From Nilaparvata lugens (lineage: Eukaryota > Arthropoda > Insecta > Hemiptera > Delphacidae): a stretch of DNA of 64,000 nt. Under the pieces are notes generated by a model. The model saw nothing but the letters and a program-made list of their open reading frames with translations. It searched no databases and was not told the DNA's origin. The position numbers and the translations under genes are program-made. The stretch spans positions 11,224,171 to 11,288,170 of the forward strand of contig NC_052505.1 in NCBI RefSeq assembly GCF_014356525.2. Reading direction: 5' to 3'. Positions 33,701 through 43,237 of this stretch are shown piece by piece. Position 1 is the first letter of the stretch; every line of letters begins with the position of its first letter.

Positions 33701-36700
33701 TATTGCCTTCACTCACCTGTGTCTGGAAAGTTATATTTTTGTATCCTCATTTTCCTGCCAGAAACGACATTTGTAATTATATGCTCCTGAGGAGTATTCT
33801 GGTAAATTCTGTCAGTCCATTCAGAAATCGTCACCGATTCTCTACCTTCCTGGAATACAGCATTGTCTCGCGTCTGAAACAAAAACACTGCAGTTATAAT
33901 CTGTGTATTCTATCTAATAAGACTGCACATTTATCTGTTTCAAAACTTCAATTCTCAACTTATTGAAGAGGATCGCACATATCTGTAGTGAAAACAATAT
34001 GTTAGTGAGAAAATGTGATACCAAAGATTACTGAGAGGTAATGTATACTAAATGTTTGCATAGTCGAGCTTATTCAACATAAGGTATAATAACGATGATA
34101 TTGCTGATCTGAACTGAATAACTGAACTGATCTCGAGAAACGAAAGATGTCAGAATGTGAAATATAATGAAATATTAGAGCTGTTAGTTTTCATAATTCG
34201 TTTAAACACAATCTATAATGATCTATTTGCTCCAAGCTATAGATGCAGGTGATTGAAGCTTTTAGAGTCTGATACGCCTCCAAATTAATGTTAATTGGTA
34301 CTGTGGAATTCAACATCCTTGGAAACTATACCTGTAGCTCAATTTTAATTATCATTCCTAGATTATTGCAGAGGAAAAATAGGAGAATAATATTTAATTT
34401 AATACATGAAAGGATAAAAAGGGCGAGGAATTGTTCAAGTATCGCCTCCCTTTTTCATTTTTTTAGACAAAAATCGATAAGAAATCAAATCATATTTTGA
34501 CACGAGAAGGAAATCAACTTATTCTCAATCATTATTGTTCTTTATCTTTTGAATTATTCATTGAAATTTATTTGCAATAGAAAATAATTTTCAAACGTAA
34601 ATTGTTGAATAAAACATAAATTATATAAATTAATACTTCATACAAAACTGTACTGCAAATTGAATTTCCTTCTCCAATGTCAACAAAAGAGAAAACTTGA
34701 GAGTTGGCAGTGAGTGCAGGCAGTATTCACAGTGAGTGAATTTGGTTCATATTGCTCATTCCAAGTCAATAAACGGATCCAATCAGCTGAATAAATCAAC
34801 AGGAACTCTACAGCATCACAAGTGGCTCAATTTTAAAACCCTTGTACGATTTATCTCTGTACTTTTTGAGTTAGCTGACATTATATGCTCTTATTGGAGC
34901 ACTGTTTGACTTTTAAAAATCCAAACAGTGAGCTGTATACTATGGACTTCAGTGGTGCCAAATAAAGTTACCTAACCACATTTTTCATCATTTAATTATA
35001 TATTTATGCTGTAATATTGTAATGTTCTTTTCTAATTATGTATTAAAATCAATGAAATGGGAAAAAGAATTTTGCATTTTTTATACACAAATTACATAGC
35101 ATATTGTTTTTAATATTTGATGAACTCTTATCAATAGGTCATGCCTCTATTAATTTGATTGTTAAAAATTTGAAACCTATTACTTTGTGACTGATGGTTT
35201 AAATATTAATTATTTATTGATATCAGTTTAAATTTGCTATAACAATGGGCCACTCATTATTTAGCAATGCAGAATGATAGGACATTATCTTTTAATGATT
35301 AACGGAAGTGAAGATATTAGTCAGCAATGAATTTATTGATGAGAGTGCTGTGAAACTGTAATGGGATGTGTACTGAGTGCTGTACAATTGTGTTGAGTTT
35401 ATGATGAGAGAAAATCAAATATGTACGTACAAAATATCACCTTATCTATAAATGTGCAGCCGTGAAGCCCAGTAACCTGACACCTCCTTACGTCGGGCAC
35501 CTTGAAGTATGTGTGAAGCAGAAGGTTAAAGCTGAATGACAAATCTTTGCTCGGATTGTAGACTCCGATATTGAAATGCAGTTCTTTTTCGCGCAATATT
35601 AGTCTATACGTTATACGAAACCTGCAAGAAAAATATATTAGTTCTCATGAGTATTATAGGTATGAAATAATCTGTGACTTGAATGAAAAAATTAACAGAT
35701 TGAATATTGAATGTTTCTAAAAATTATCAACAAAAATAATATTATTCACAATCCAAACTGATGATTCAATTCAATTGGAATAATAAAGATTTTCTTCTTT
35801 GCAACTGGCACATTTTGTAATTTTGATCCTCTCTTCCATAAGCCTAATAAGACATGGAATTGATATTCCTTCAATGTGAAGAAATGCAAAACACAAACCG
35901 CTTACTTTTACAATCATTTTGATATTTCAGATTATTCTTTTGAATAATAGGCCTACAGGTTTTTATAAATATTTCACTTCCAAAACACTTCTAACCTGAA
36001 TATAGTATAATAAAGATTGAAAACTGATAAATTTTCCAGTGATCAATATCAATGGTGTTTTTTTATGTACATAATCGGCGATAGGAGTTCGAATGATTAG
36101 AGTTCTACTGTGATAGGAAAAAATGTATATTTACATTGGACGAATCGGAATTTTGTTCATACCACATAAAGACACTTTTTTAAATAGAGTATATAGGCTA
36201 CTATACTTTAAATACATATTATATACATGATGCTTTATACATATCAGTACGTATTAATGTGCGTACAGACTTTCGCTCTGCTCCGCAACCGAACGTTACT
36301 CGAGCAGAGCGATTGATGATCGACCGGGGAGCAAGAGTGGAACGCGAGAACAGCTAAGATCTCCCGTAACGTTCATGATCGGTGCGAGTGAAGCGCGGGG
36401 GCGGAGCGATTGCAGAGCGATGGCGGAGCTTGCGCGGAGCGGGTTGGAGGCGCGTATATCTGTACGCAGCTCAATAGGTACTAAAATTTTATAAATATTC
36501 GGGAGTTTCAATGATATACAATTATCATCAATTGAAATTTGAGTTTTTTCTCACTGGTAGTTCCAAATTATTGACCAGTAAATTGTTTTCTTTTGAATTG
36601 TTCAACATTATTGTGTATTGCTTCCACGTTATAATGACAGTGGAATATATAGTAGAACAGCGTAACCGATTCTCTGCCTTGCCACTGCCTCCTATAGAAG

Positions 36701-39700
36701 ATAGTTCCCAATTATTGACCAGTAAATTGTTTTCTTTTGAATTGTTCAACATTATTGTGTATTGCTTACACGTTATAATGACAGTGGAAAAAAATAGTAG
36801 AACAGCGTTGTCGATTCTCTGCTTTGCCACTGCCTCCTACAGAAGATAGCTGATACTGATGTATCTGATATTATTACTTTTGGAAAATGAAGTCTTATTT
36901 TTCATTTATTCATTTATTAAAGGTTCATTCTTGTATAGCCTACAATAAATGATATTTAATTCGTCAAGGGAACTATTTTTTTTATTAATTTATAATGAAT
37001 TTTATTATTTTAAATTGAATATTTCGTTAATCAATTATATTTCTACATTATAAAAAAAAACGATCTTGTAAAATTGTGGAGCTAGACAAGGATAGCGCTA
37101 TTTTCTTTGTCGAAAGTTAGACAACAAGAATTGCAACACTATTGTTAATCAAATACTGCCATTATAACGTGGACCCTACTATAGTTAGCTTATGAAAGAT
37201 TTCAAGTTACAATATAAATGTGTACGTTTACTGACATGAAGGAAAGTGAGTTGACAAAAACGTTGCTAAAAGAAGAGAATAAGTGATTGGCATTGTAGGT
37301 AGCCTACTCACGGGTAGTTCCACATGGACCTGGTGAGCTCATTGTCCATCAACGAGAATATGACCTCCATGTCGCCACTGGGCAGGCGGTCAGGTGACTT
37401 CTCCAAGTTCCATCTCACGATTCGACCGAAGCCGTGTTGCGGTCCGAACGCCCAGAGACCAAATTGAGCTAAAATAGATAATCAACACATCAAAATTCAA
37501 CACACATTTTATTCCAATGTAAAATTGACCTACTGAGCAGTTCAATAATAGTTTCTTTTTACAAAATTCATATACTGTTCTGTAAATAATAGATAAGTTT
37601 TGTGTGATTGTAGTACTATGCTAGAGATTAGAATTCTTGAAGATTTCGGAAAGTTTTTCTTCAAATAATTTCACACAGAGGATACGATATTATTCAAGTA
37701 GTTTTATAGATAAAACAACAGTGTGTGTGGATTCTGCTCTATTATTATGTTTGTCAATTCTGAAATTAAAAATATATTGGTGAGATTAAAAACCGTAGAC
37801 AATTGATGTTCTAGCATTATTATATATATAAAAATGATGAGCTACAGGATAAATATACAAATCCAGATAGTTTCTATATCGAAAGAGCTTGAATTCAGTA
37901 ACAGAATAGTCCCGTTCTCCCATATAAACTTTGAGATTCATTTGTATTATAACTTCTACAATGGAAAAACCTTCATTTGCACAAATATCGTCACATGACC
38001 GATATTGACCTTGAGCAGACCTTTAAGAGGTTGTTTTATAAGGTACTAAGTACACACTCATTGCACATTAGTACTCATAGCTTTACAATATTAGAATTTC
38101 AAAAGTAGTAAAAATAACTAATGTTATTCAAAATATTATATTTTCTCTATTTTATTCTCGATTGTGACTCATAAAATTGATGAGATAAATTAAATGGAAA
38201 ATGACTTACGAAATACAAACGGAATTCCTCCTCTTATCCCCTTTTTACCATCAAAAACTGCCTGCTTGCTGGAATAAAAATACAGAACAAGATTTAAACC
38301 ATAAACTATGTCATTGAAACCAAAAGATACTTTACGTGAGACAAATAATTCAATCAGCTAGCATCAATTGAATCAAGATATCAATAAGATTCAAGTAAAA
38401 TTTAATCAAGAATTAACTTGAATTTAATTGAATGAAGTCTGAAGAGCCTGGAGGGATTTTTTCATGGTAAATAATACTAAATAAAATAAATAAATGCTTT
38501 ATTCAACCAATAAAAATAAATAAATTACATTACAATCACATTCAAGAACACAAACGCATTTCACAATCATTAAACATTCAATAATGAAATAATAAATAAA
38601 CAGAACCCTATGTGTAGATAAAATAAATTAAATAATACAATATTTAAAAAATAAAATAAAATAGGATATAATAATGAATGATAATAACAATGAAAGGTAA
38701 GTGCCCTTGAAGAAATATTAATGGTTCATCCCTCTTTAAGCATAATGCTTGTGCACTACTGAAACTACTTATAAGTTGACTTCATGAAACCATCCACAAA
38801 CTTTTTTATTTTTTATTTATTCAATTGAAAATATATGCTAGTAAATCGTGAGCTTGAAGGCACACTGCTATTCCAGTTCATTTGAAAATAGATTAATCTA
38901 ATAGAGTTAAATGATACATATTTTGCAATCATATTTCATCATTAAAATATTGATAACCACTTCAGCGTATATTATATGATTGAATGTTATATGCTGAGAG
39001 AAGAGTTATCTACTTATCCTGATGAAGAGAAGACTATTTATGAAAGAGAGCACACTTTCACACGTTGTTTTATTTTAGAGTATCTCAACATTTTTATTAC
39101 TTGATAAGCTGTACACTTCAATTATGCCAGTTGATGATCTTTGCAATTTACTATTTGCAGTCAAAGTAATATGATTTCAATCTAATCTTAAAATGGTAGG
39201 ATAAACGTAAAAAATCTATCTCGAAGAATTGCAGTACATTTTTATAAGGATGGAAAGTTACAGCGTTACAGCGTCAAGTATTTGAAAATATTTGTGATAA
39301 CCACATTTATAGATAAATCGGTTAGTAACTTTTTTAAAAACTAACTCTCAAATGAGCAAGTTTGCATTTGAATAATTTATAAATTAGCCCCATAGTCTTA
39401 AACTCGCGATTCTCAAACTGTAAATTTCAATGATCTTTTTAATTGTTTTTAATTGATATAATTGAATTACGACTGTGCTATGAAAATGAATCGATCTGTT
39501 CAACTGCCTGATAAAAGATCGAACAGATACTGTACACAATATTGCAAGCAGTTCCCTACTTTTTACATACGTTCTCAAACAGTATACAAAGCTTGAAACC
39601 AGGTTCTGTTTGTTTAGGCTACAGTTTATATAATAATAAAAGTGGTTAACAATTTATATTTGTGTTTTTCGAAGCATTATCTAGCCTACTTTTATCTCTG

Positions 39701-42418
39701 ATAATCAAGACATCGAATATCTGTGAGTACGATGGAAAACTATGAAACAAAGAATACATAGAGTGTAATTTATTGTATAAAGTATCATACATAGTGAATA
39801 GGTCTACATGCAATAATCAAAACACGAATTATTACTGAAATTTCGGTTGATCTCTGACTGTGACGATTATATCATCTGAAATTGCGACGGTCTGCGGTCG
39901 TAATTTCTTGCCCGGCTTGCCATGTACGGCCAGTCGAAATTAAATCAATACAAGATGGTGTCAGCGTATTTCGTCGTCGTAGAATGAAGAAAGGATAAAA
40001 GGAAGAGCGGAAGGAAGGAAGGATAAGGTTGAACGGAGGATTGTTTTTGTGTGGAGTATTAGTCATTTGTCGCGGTACAACGGGAAGGAGGAAGAGGAAG
40101 AGGTGGTGGTGGTGGAGGAGGAGGGTGTAAGAGGGGGAAGATGAACGCAAAAAGCGGCCAACAGAGACCAAGTGTGCGAGAGAGAGAGTGTGTGTGAGAG
40201 AGAAAGCAAGCGAAGCGACACTGCGCAAGCGAGCTGAGCGAGTTTTTTAGCGCGCTTCAGTCGCTTGAGCGCTTTTTGTGTGTGGCCGGGCCGCCGCTTG
40301 CCTTCAGCTGGGTCCACCGAACAACGCGCTTTTCCAAATTAATCGGCCGCCGCTTCCCCTCCACCCTCCTTTCCCCAACACCTCCCAACAACACAATCTG
40401 ACTTCTAACGTCCGACACACCTCTATCTTTCGGCACAAACATCCTTCATTTACTACATTTACACATTCTACACTGCTGTATTATTACCGCTATTACAATA
40501 ATCGGAAACAGGATGAAATTTTTTGAACAAGGTCTTGATCGATATTTCACAGTAGACTGTATCATATTTTGTTCATCATGCTTCCAAAGTTTATATTATA
40601 GGATGAATTTAAACGGACTCTCTCATTATTACAACAATTGTAAATGAAATGGATGAATTTTTTTTCGAAAAGGGTCTCGATCGATATATTACAGTGTTGT
40701 ATTTTGTTCATAATGCTTCCAAACTTAATAAGAAAAAATTAAACGGGATCTCCCAATTGGATAAATGGATTTTTAAATTCAATAAAGAAATATATTATAG
40801 ATTTACAAAATTAGAACCTACAGCTATAGTTAGGTGTAATCAATATGAAAGATTCCGTTATTTCTATAGTGTTGATTATACCCATGATACAAACCAATCT
40901 ATGGCCCAAACGTTCTTCTGTAATATTTTTCTTTCAAATAATTCTAATTGAATTATTTTAGAAGATATATGATGGATTTGAAGTTATGAGTAATAAATAA
41001 ATTCATTATATTAAGCCTATATTTATCAGTAGGCTATAGTTATTAATATTACTCAGACATTCAAGTGATGTGCAATTTTTTATCAAACTTCATAATTGAA
41101 ACAAAAATAATGAAGAAACATTTTATTAGTAGTGTAAGTAGGTACTAGTTAGCAAGGTAAAAATAAAGTACTACTTAGGTACTCTATAAAAATTGTTGCA
41201 TCTCTGAGATCCTTCCTTCAGAAATGAAAAATCAATAATATTTAGTAAAAGGTCTCAATTACATCCTATCATTTATCTTATATTCGAATTGAGTTTCATG
41301 AAACAATAACAATCTGGTACTGTAACTTATCAATTTCTCAATGATTTTATTGACACTATAGTGATATTTATTGCTATTGACTATAAAACTGGAATAATTA
41401 AGCCATAAACGCCGTTCAAGGTTTGAACACAAATGACTGATGCATTGCAAAACCAAGAGTCAAATATCTCACATAAGGTCACAGAGGAATGAAGTATACT
41501 AAAGTTTTAAAAAACTAGCAGAATATAGTGCCTATTCATTTCCATCTTCTAAAACTTATGAAGTTCATAAATTATACAAGTGGTCTTGTGTCAAATTTCA
41601 AATACTGTTTAAAAAAAATTATCTAGTATATCTTTATTGATGTAAGTTTAATAAAGAATAAAATAATTTACTTATGTTGGCCTGTCAAGATATTAAGTAC
41701 GCTCGTCTGAATATTATTTTATCTATATCTTCTGTAACTTATAAAGTTTACGAATTATCCAAATGATCTTTGATGAAATTTCCAATTCTGTATTTAAAAT
41801 TTATTTTTAATGTTTTTAACGAATAAAATAATTTACTCATGTTGGCCTGACAGGATATTAAGTAGCTTAAATAACTTATTATTATTATGCACCAAAAATT
41901 AAATTTTGAATAGTTTTGAATACTGCAACCAAATCATTGAGAAATTTTGTCATAATCTAACTTTTCAATTTGAAAACGGTATATACTTAAGGGTTTGAAA
42001 AACATCAAATAATAAAACTTTCTCTTCAAAAGCAAAGAAAATTTGTTTTACCTTACAAATAACTGTTCCTGGTTGTTCACACGCCATGATACTACCGTTG
42101 CACCTGAAAAATAAAATAATAATTATTATTATTGATGAATCATTGATTAAATAATTAATTATTTTTCAATAAATAAAATTTAATGCAAAGGGCATGTTTG
42201 ACGGCAAAGAAAATCGTGTTTTCTCTTTGCAACTAATTCAATATCAATTAAAACTGGAGAATAGTTAACGTAAACTATTGTAAATATCTCAAAAACATGA
42301 GTAATAGTTCATTATTTTAAATCATACAATAAAAAAATTAATTCTTACCGTGTAAATTTATAGTACAGGTAGTATTGTTGCCCCTATCCAAAACAACAAC
42401 ACTTGTCGGCGCTGCCAT
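30599..42418 (-). CDS. Glucose-6-phosphate 1-epimerase-like protein (aldose-1-epimerase fold), last exon missing
   Basis: This gene should interconvert the alpha and beta anomers of glucose 6-phosphate in the cytosol. Seven exons join in frame: 42349-42418, 42052-42103, 38210-38268, 37312-37468, 35441-35621, 33717-33873 and 30599-30750, giving 276 residues. The family runs to about 270-300, so only a short final exon is absent. Diagnostic stretches are GATVVSWRV, FDGKKGIRGGIPFVFPQFG, FGPQHGFGRIVRW, VTGLHGCTFIDK, TDRIYQNTP and VVWNPWVEKSKEISDFGDDE followed by YPNMICVE. The catalytic residues known in this family are a His in the GPQHG motif and a Glu in the MICVE motif; both are present. No signal peptide is visible. 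The start MAAPTSVVVLDRG is the first ATG in the frame. The gene diverges from the FERM gene at 43142. Confidence 0.93.
30772..31172. mobile_element. MITE-like inverted-repeat element abutting epimerase exon 7
   Basis: The ends TTTTTCCTACAGTTACG and GGTAACTGTAGGAAAAA are mirrored, and GAAAAGTGG recurs inside. About 400 bp lie between. Internal blocks such as CACTTTTCCGCTCTAGTGCG and ACAGTGCAGCAAAATC add secondary pairing. The left end lies 21 bp from the exon 7 acceptor. Confidence 0.6.
31188..31630. repeat. Palindrome plus decayed GGTTGCACAA-family copy and short duplication
   Basis: At 31188-31291 TGCGCAAAGTTCCTCTGCTG mirrors GTCACTTTGCGCA with GCAGCA between, around a GCCCTCGCCTACGGCTCGGG core. 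At about 31321-31500 lies a diverged palindrome of the GGTTGCACAA family (CTGTCAAATTTTAATC, CTCTGATTGGTTCC). Its right end is tandemly duplicated: GATTAAAAGTTAA, AGACTTTTGTA and AAGGTGTGAGACTGATAA occur near 31463 and 31547. Confidence 0.5.
31738..33160. mobile_element. 1.4-kb element with about 115-bp terminal inverted repeats
   Basis: The left terminus runs from TTAGGGCCTAGCCATATGAA through GCGTTTTTCAG, GGTGGACGAGTCGGCAGGGC and CTCTCTGATTGGTT. The right terminus carries the mirror image and ends CATGTGGCTTGGCCCTAA. The interior has no transposase-like frame, so the element is non-autonomous. It lies in epimerase intron 6. Confidence 0.75.
33371..33631. mobile_element. MITE, CATAGAGAAAC family, copy 3
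   Basis: The ends CATAGAGAAAAGATAGCATA and TATGTTATATTTTCTCTATG and the flanking CCATGGTATAGG block match copies 1 and 2, but the middle differs. ATTA on both sides may be part of a target duplication. It ends 85 bp from epimerase exon 6. Confidence 0.65.
33717..33873 (-). CDS. Epimerase exon 6
   Basis: Fifty-two codons plus one base encode TRDNAVFQEGRESVTISEWT, DRIYQNTPQEHIITNVV and SGRKMRIQKYNFPDT. The acceptor is GTTTCAG and the donor GTGAGT. TDRIYQNTP is strongly conserved in the family. Confidence 0.93.
33874..35440. other. Epimerase intron 5
   Basis: No exon or named repeat is seen. A small hairpin (GGAGCACTGTTTGAC and CCAAACAGTGAGCT) lies near 34896-34934. The rest is AT-rich. Confidence 0.35.
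35441..35621 (-). CDS. Epimerase exon 5
   Basis: One base and 60 codons encode RITYRLILREKELHFNIGVY, NPSKDLSFSFNLLLHTYF and KVPDVRRCQVTGLHGCTFID, then K. LHTYF followed by V-GL-G--ID is the family pattern. The acceptor is TTCTTGCAG and the donor GTGATA. Confidence 0.93.
35622..36259. other. Epimerase intron 4, right-hand part without features
   Basis: I see AT-rich sequence only; no exon or repeat was recognised. Confidence 0.3.
36260..36469. mobile_element. Foldback MITE with GTGCGTACAGAC ends, GC-rich
   Basis: The left end GTGCGTACAGACTTTCGCTC mirrors the right end, which contains CGCGTATATCTGTACGCAGC. Internal GCTCTGCTCCGC and GCGGAGCGATTGCAGAGCG blocks pair. At about 210 bp it is much richer in GC than its surroundings. 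Its open frame is a by-product of the palindrome. Confidence 0.6.
36541..37184. mobile_element. MITE, CTATAGTGAGGTCC family, copy a, with internal 145-bp tandem duplication
   Basis: The right terminus is complete (ACTGCCATTATAACGTGGAC, then CCTACTATAG, to 37184). The left terminus is cut at about 36624 (CACGTTATAATGACAGTGGA). A unit of about 145 bp occurs twice, at 36559-36703 and 36704-36848. Both copies contain ATTGACCAGTAAATTGTTTT and a TTGCCACTGCCTCCTA stretch. The open frame across it is produced by the duplication. Confidence 0.7.
37312..37468 (-). CDS. Epimerase exon 4
   Basis: It encodes QFGLWAFGPQHGFGRIVRWN, LEKSPDRLPSGDMEVIFSLM and DNELTRSMWNY, with partial codons at each end. The His in GPQHGF is the expected catalytic acid, and the RxxW that follows is conserved. 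The acceptor is TATTTTAG and the donor GTGAGT. Confidence 0.94.
37469..38209. other. Epimerase intron 3
   Basis: AT-rich and without recognisable features. Confidence 0.35.
38210..38268 (-). CDS. Epimerase exon 3 (59 nt)
   Basis: This short exon gives KQAVFDGKKGIRGGIPFVF with one split base at each end, joining AG/C to its left neighbour and C/CT to its right neighbour in reading order. The GIRGG(I/V)P motif is a phosphate- and substrate-binding signature of the family. Confidence 0.93.
38470..38790 (-). mobile_element. Possible LINE 3' end, minus strand
   Basis: On the minus strand a UTR-like sequence ends with AATAAAGCATTTATTTATTT and a T-rich repeat. No coding sequence is attached. It is a weak call based on the AATAAA-plus-simple-tail pattern in epimerase intron 2. 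Confidence 0.3.
38791..39985. other. Epimerase intron 2, left part
   Basis: AT-rich sequence; nothing recognised. Confidence 0.3.
39985..40400. promoter_or_regulatory. GC/GA-rich island in epimerase intron 2
   Basis: The stretch has purine-rich GAGGAAGAGGAAGAGG and GGTGGTGGTGGTGG blocks, a (GA)n/(GT)n microsatellite near 40178-40205, then a CpG-rich segment (AGCGCGCTTCAGTCGCTTGA, GGCCGGGCCGCCGCTTGCC). GAGAG runs are binding sites for GAGA-factor-like proteins in insects. An alternative promoter or enhancer is plausible. Frames on both strands are low-complexity and are not called as exons. Confidence 0.35.
40401..41520. other. Epimerase intron 2, right part
   Basis: An imperfect direct repeat is visible (GGTCTTGATCGATATTTCAC at about 40531 and GGTCTCGATCGATATATTAC at about 40673, each followed by TTTTGTTCAT). 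The 100-codon open frame at 40649-40951 is N/K/Y/F-rich and has no recognisable domain. Confidence 0.35.
41525..41870. repeat. Two tandem copies of an about 170-bp unit
   Basis: Both copies contain AACTTATRAAGTT, AATAAAATAATTTAC, ATGTTGGCCTG and GATATTAAGTA in the same order. The copies start near 41525 and 41700. They are diverged and non-coding. Confidence 0.6.
42052..42103 (-). CDS. Epimerase exon 2 (52 nt)
   Basis: It encodes ATVVSWRVNNQEQLFV with two split bases at each end. ATV-SW is conserved in aldose-1-epimerase-fold proteins. The acceptor is TTTTTCAG and the donor GTAAAA. Confidence 0.92.
42349..42418 (-). CDS. Epimerase exon 1
   Basis: Twenty-three codons plus one base run from the ATG at 42418-42416: MAAPTSVVVLDRGNNTTCTI, then NLH. 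The donor is GTAAGA. Reading on into exon 2 gives HGATVVSW, the expected family N-terminus. Confidence 0.9.
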
Positions 42419-43141
42419 GTTTGAATATGAAACCGCCTGTTCGGCAATGCACCCTATCTTTTGCTATGCTTTTCGGTAGGGGGGGGGGGGGGACACATAA
42501 GAAACTTCAATGCAGGCTCGTGAAAAAACTTACGATGTCTTTAAAGAAATATGTATTGACTCCAATTAGCAAATCAACTTGCATTTTCATAAATAGAATC
42601 TCATGAACAATGTTCAATCTAACTTTCCGTTATTTGATTATACATAAAAAGTTCCGAACATTCTTCACAATCTGAAAGGTTATACACGTCAGTTGGTATA
42701 AAAACAAAAACTAGTCAAATCACGATCTATATTTTGAAAATTGCTTGAATCAAATTGTAAATTCAACTCACAAATGAATATCAATAGTCACATTCAAAAT
42801 TTTTAAAATTCAATTCTATTAATTTTGAATTGTATATTGTTCATTCAAAAATAAATCATTACGCTTTTCAAGTTTTTAGTAGAAGGGAATATCCTGAACT
42901 TGATTCTTTGTTCCATTTTCAGCCATTTGATATTCCATTTCCAGTTTCCGTGACTGAAACATGAAACAGGAACGCAAAATCAGCTGATGCAAAGTGGTGG
43001 GGCTGTCAAATCGGAAAGTGACAATCTTGTGTTTATTATTTCAACAGTTCTTGTGGTGAAGAGTAGCGAATGCATGTGAGATTTCAGAACATAATTTTAA
43101 ATTTAACTTACTTGTGTGAAAGTTTATGAACCTAATACAAA
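42419..43141. promoter_or_regulatory. Gap between divergent epimerase and FERM genes, probable bidirectional promoter
   Basis: The two start codons are 723 bp apart with no other gene between them. A run of 14 G lies at 42479-42492, about 60 bp upstream of the epimerase ATG. It could form a G-quadruplex or simply be an unstable homopolymer. The FERM side contains no clear TATA box. Confidence 0.45.
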
Positions 43142-43237
43142 ATGCTCAAGTTTGGTAGCAAAAATGACGTTAATGCAACATATAAGTGTACTGTTTGTTT
43201 ATTAGAGGATACAGAAATTGTGGAATGCGATTTTCAG
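43142..43237 (+). CDS. FERM-domain protein, first coding exon
   Basis: Thirty-two codons run from the ATG at 43142 to the donor GTACGT: MLKFGSKNDVNATYKCTVCL, then LEDTEIVECDFQ. The Y-CTV-LL-DTE pattern is how the F1 lobe of FERM domains begins in the FRMD3/FRMD5 group and related band 4.1-like proteins, which link membrane proteins to the actin cortex. The exon ends in phase 0. The next exon, expected to encode the KDYFGL region, was not found in the following 20 kb, so intron 1 probably runs past the window edge. A different FERM subfamily remains possible. It diverges from the epimerase gene. Confidence 0.6.

Noticed and set aside
39872..40526. Overlapping open frames on both strands in the GC/GA-rich island
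   Set aside because: The translations are low-complexity products of simple repeats and do not fit the epimerase protein, whose exons 2 and 3 join perfectly without them.
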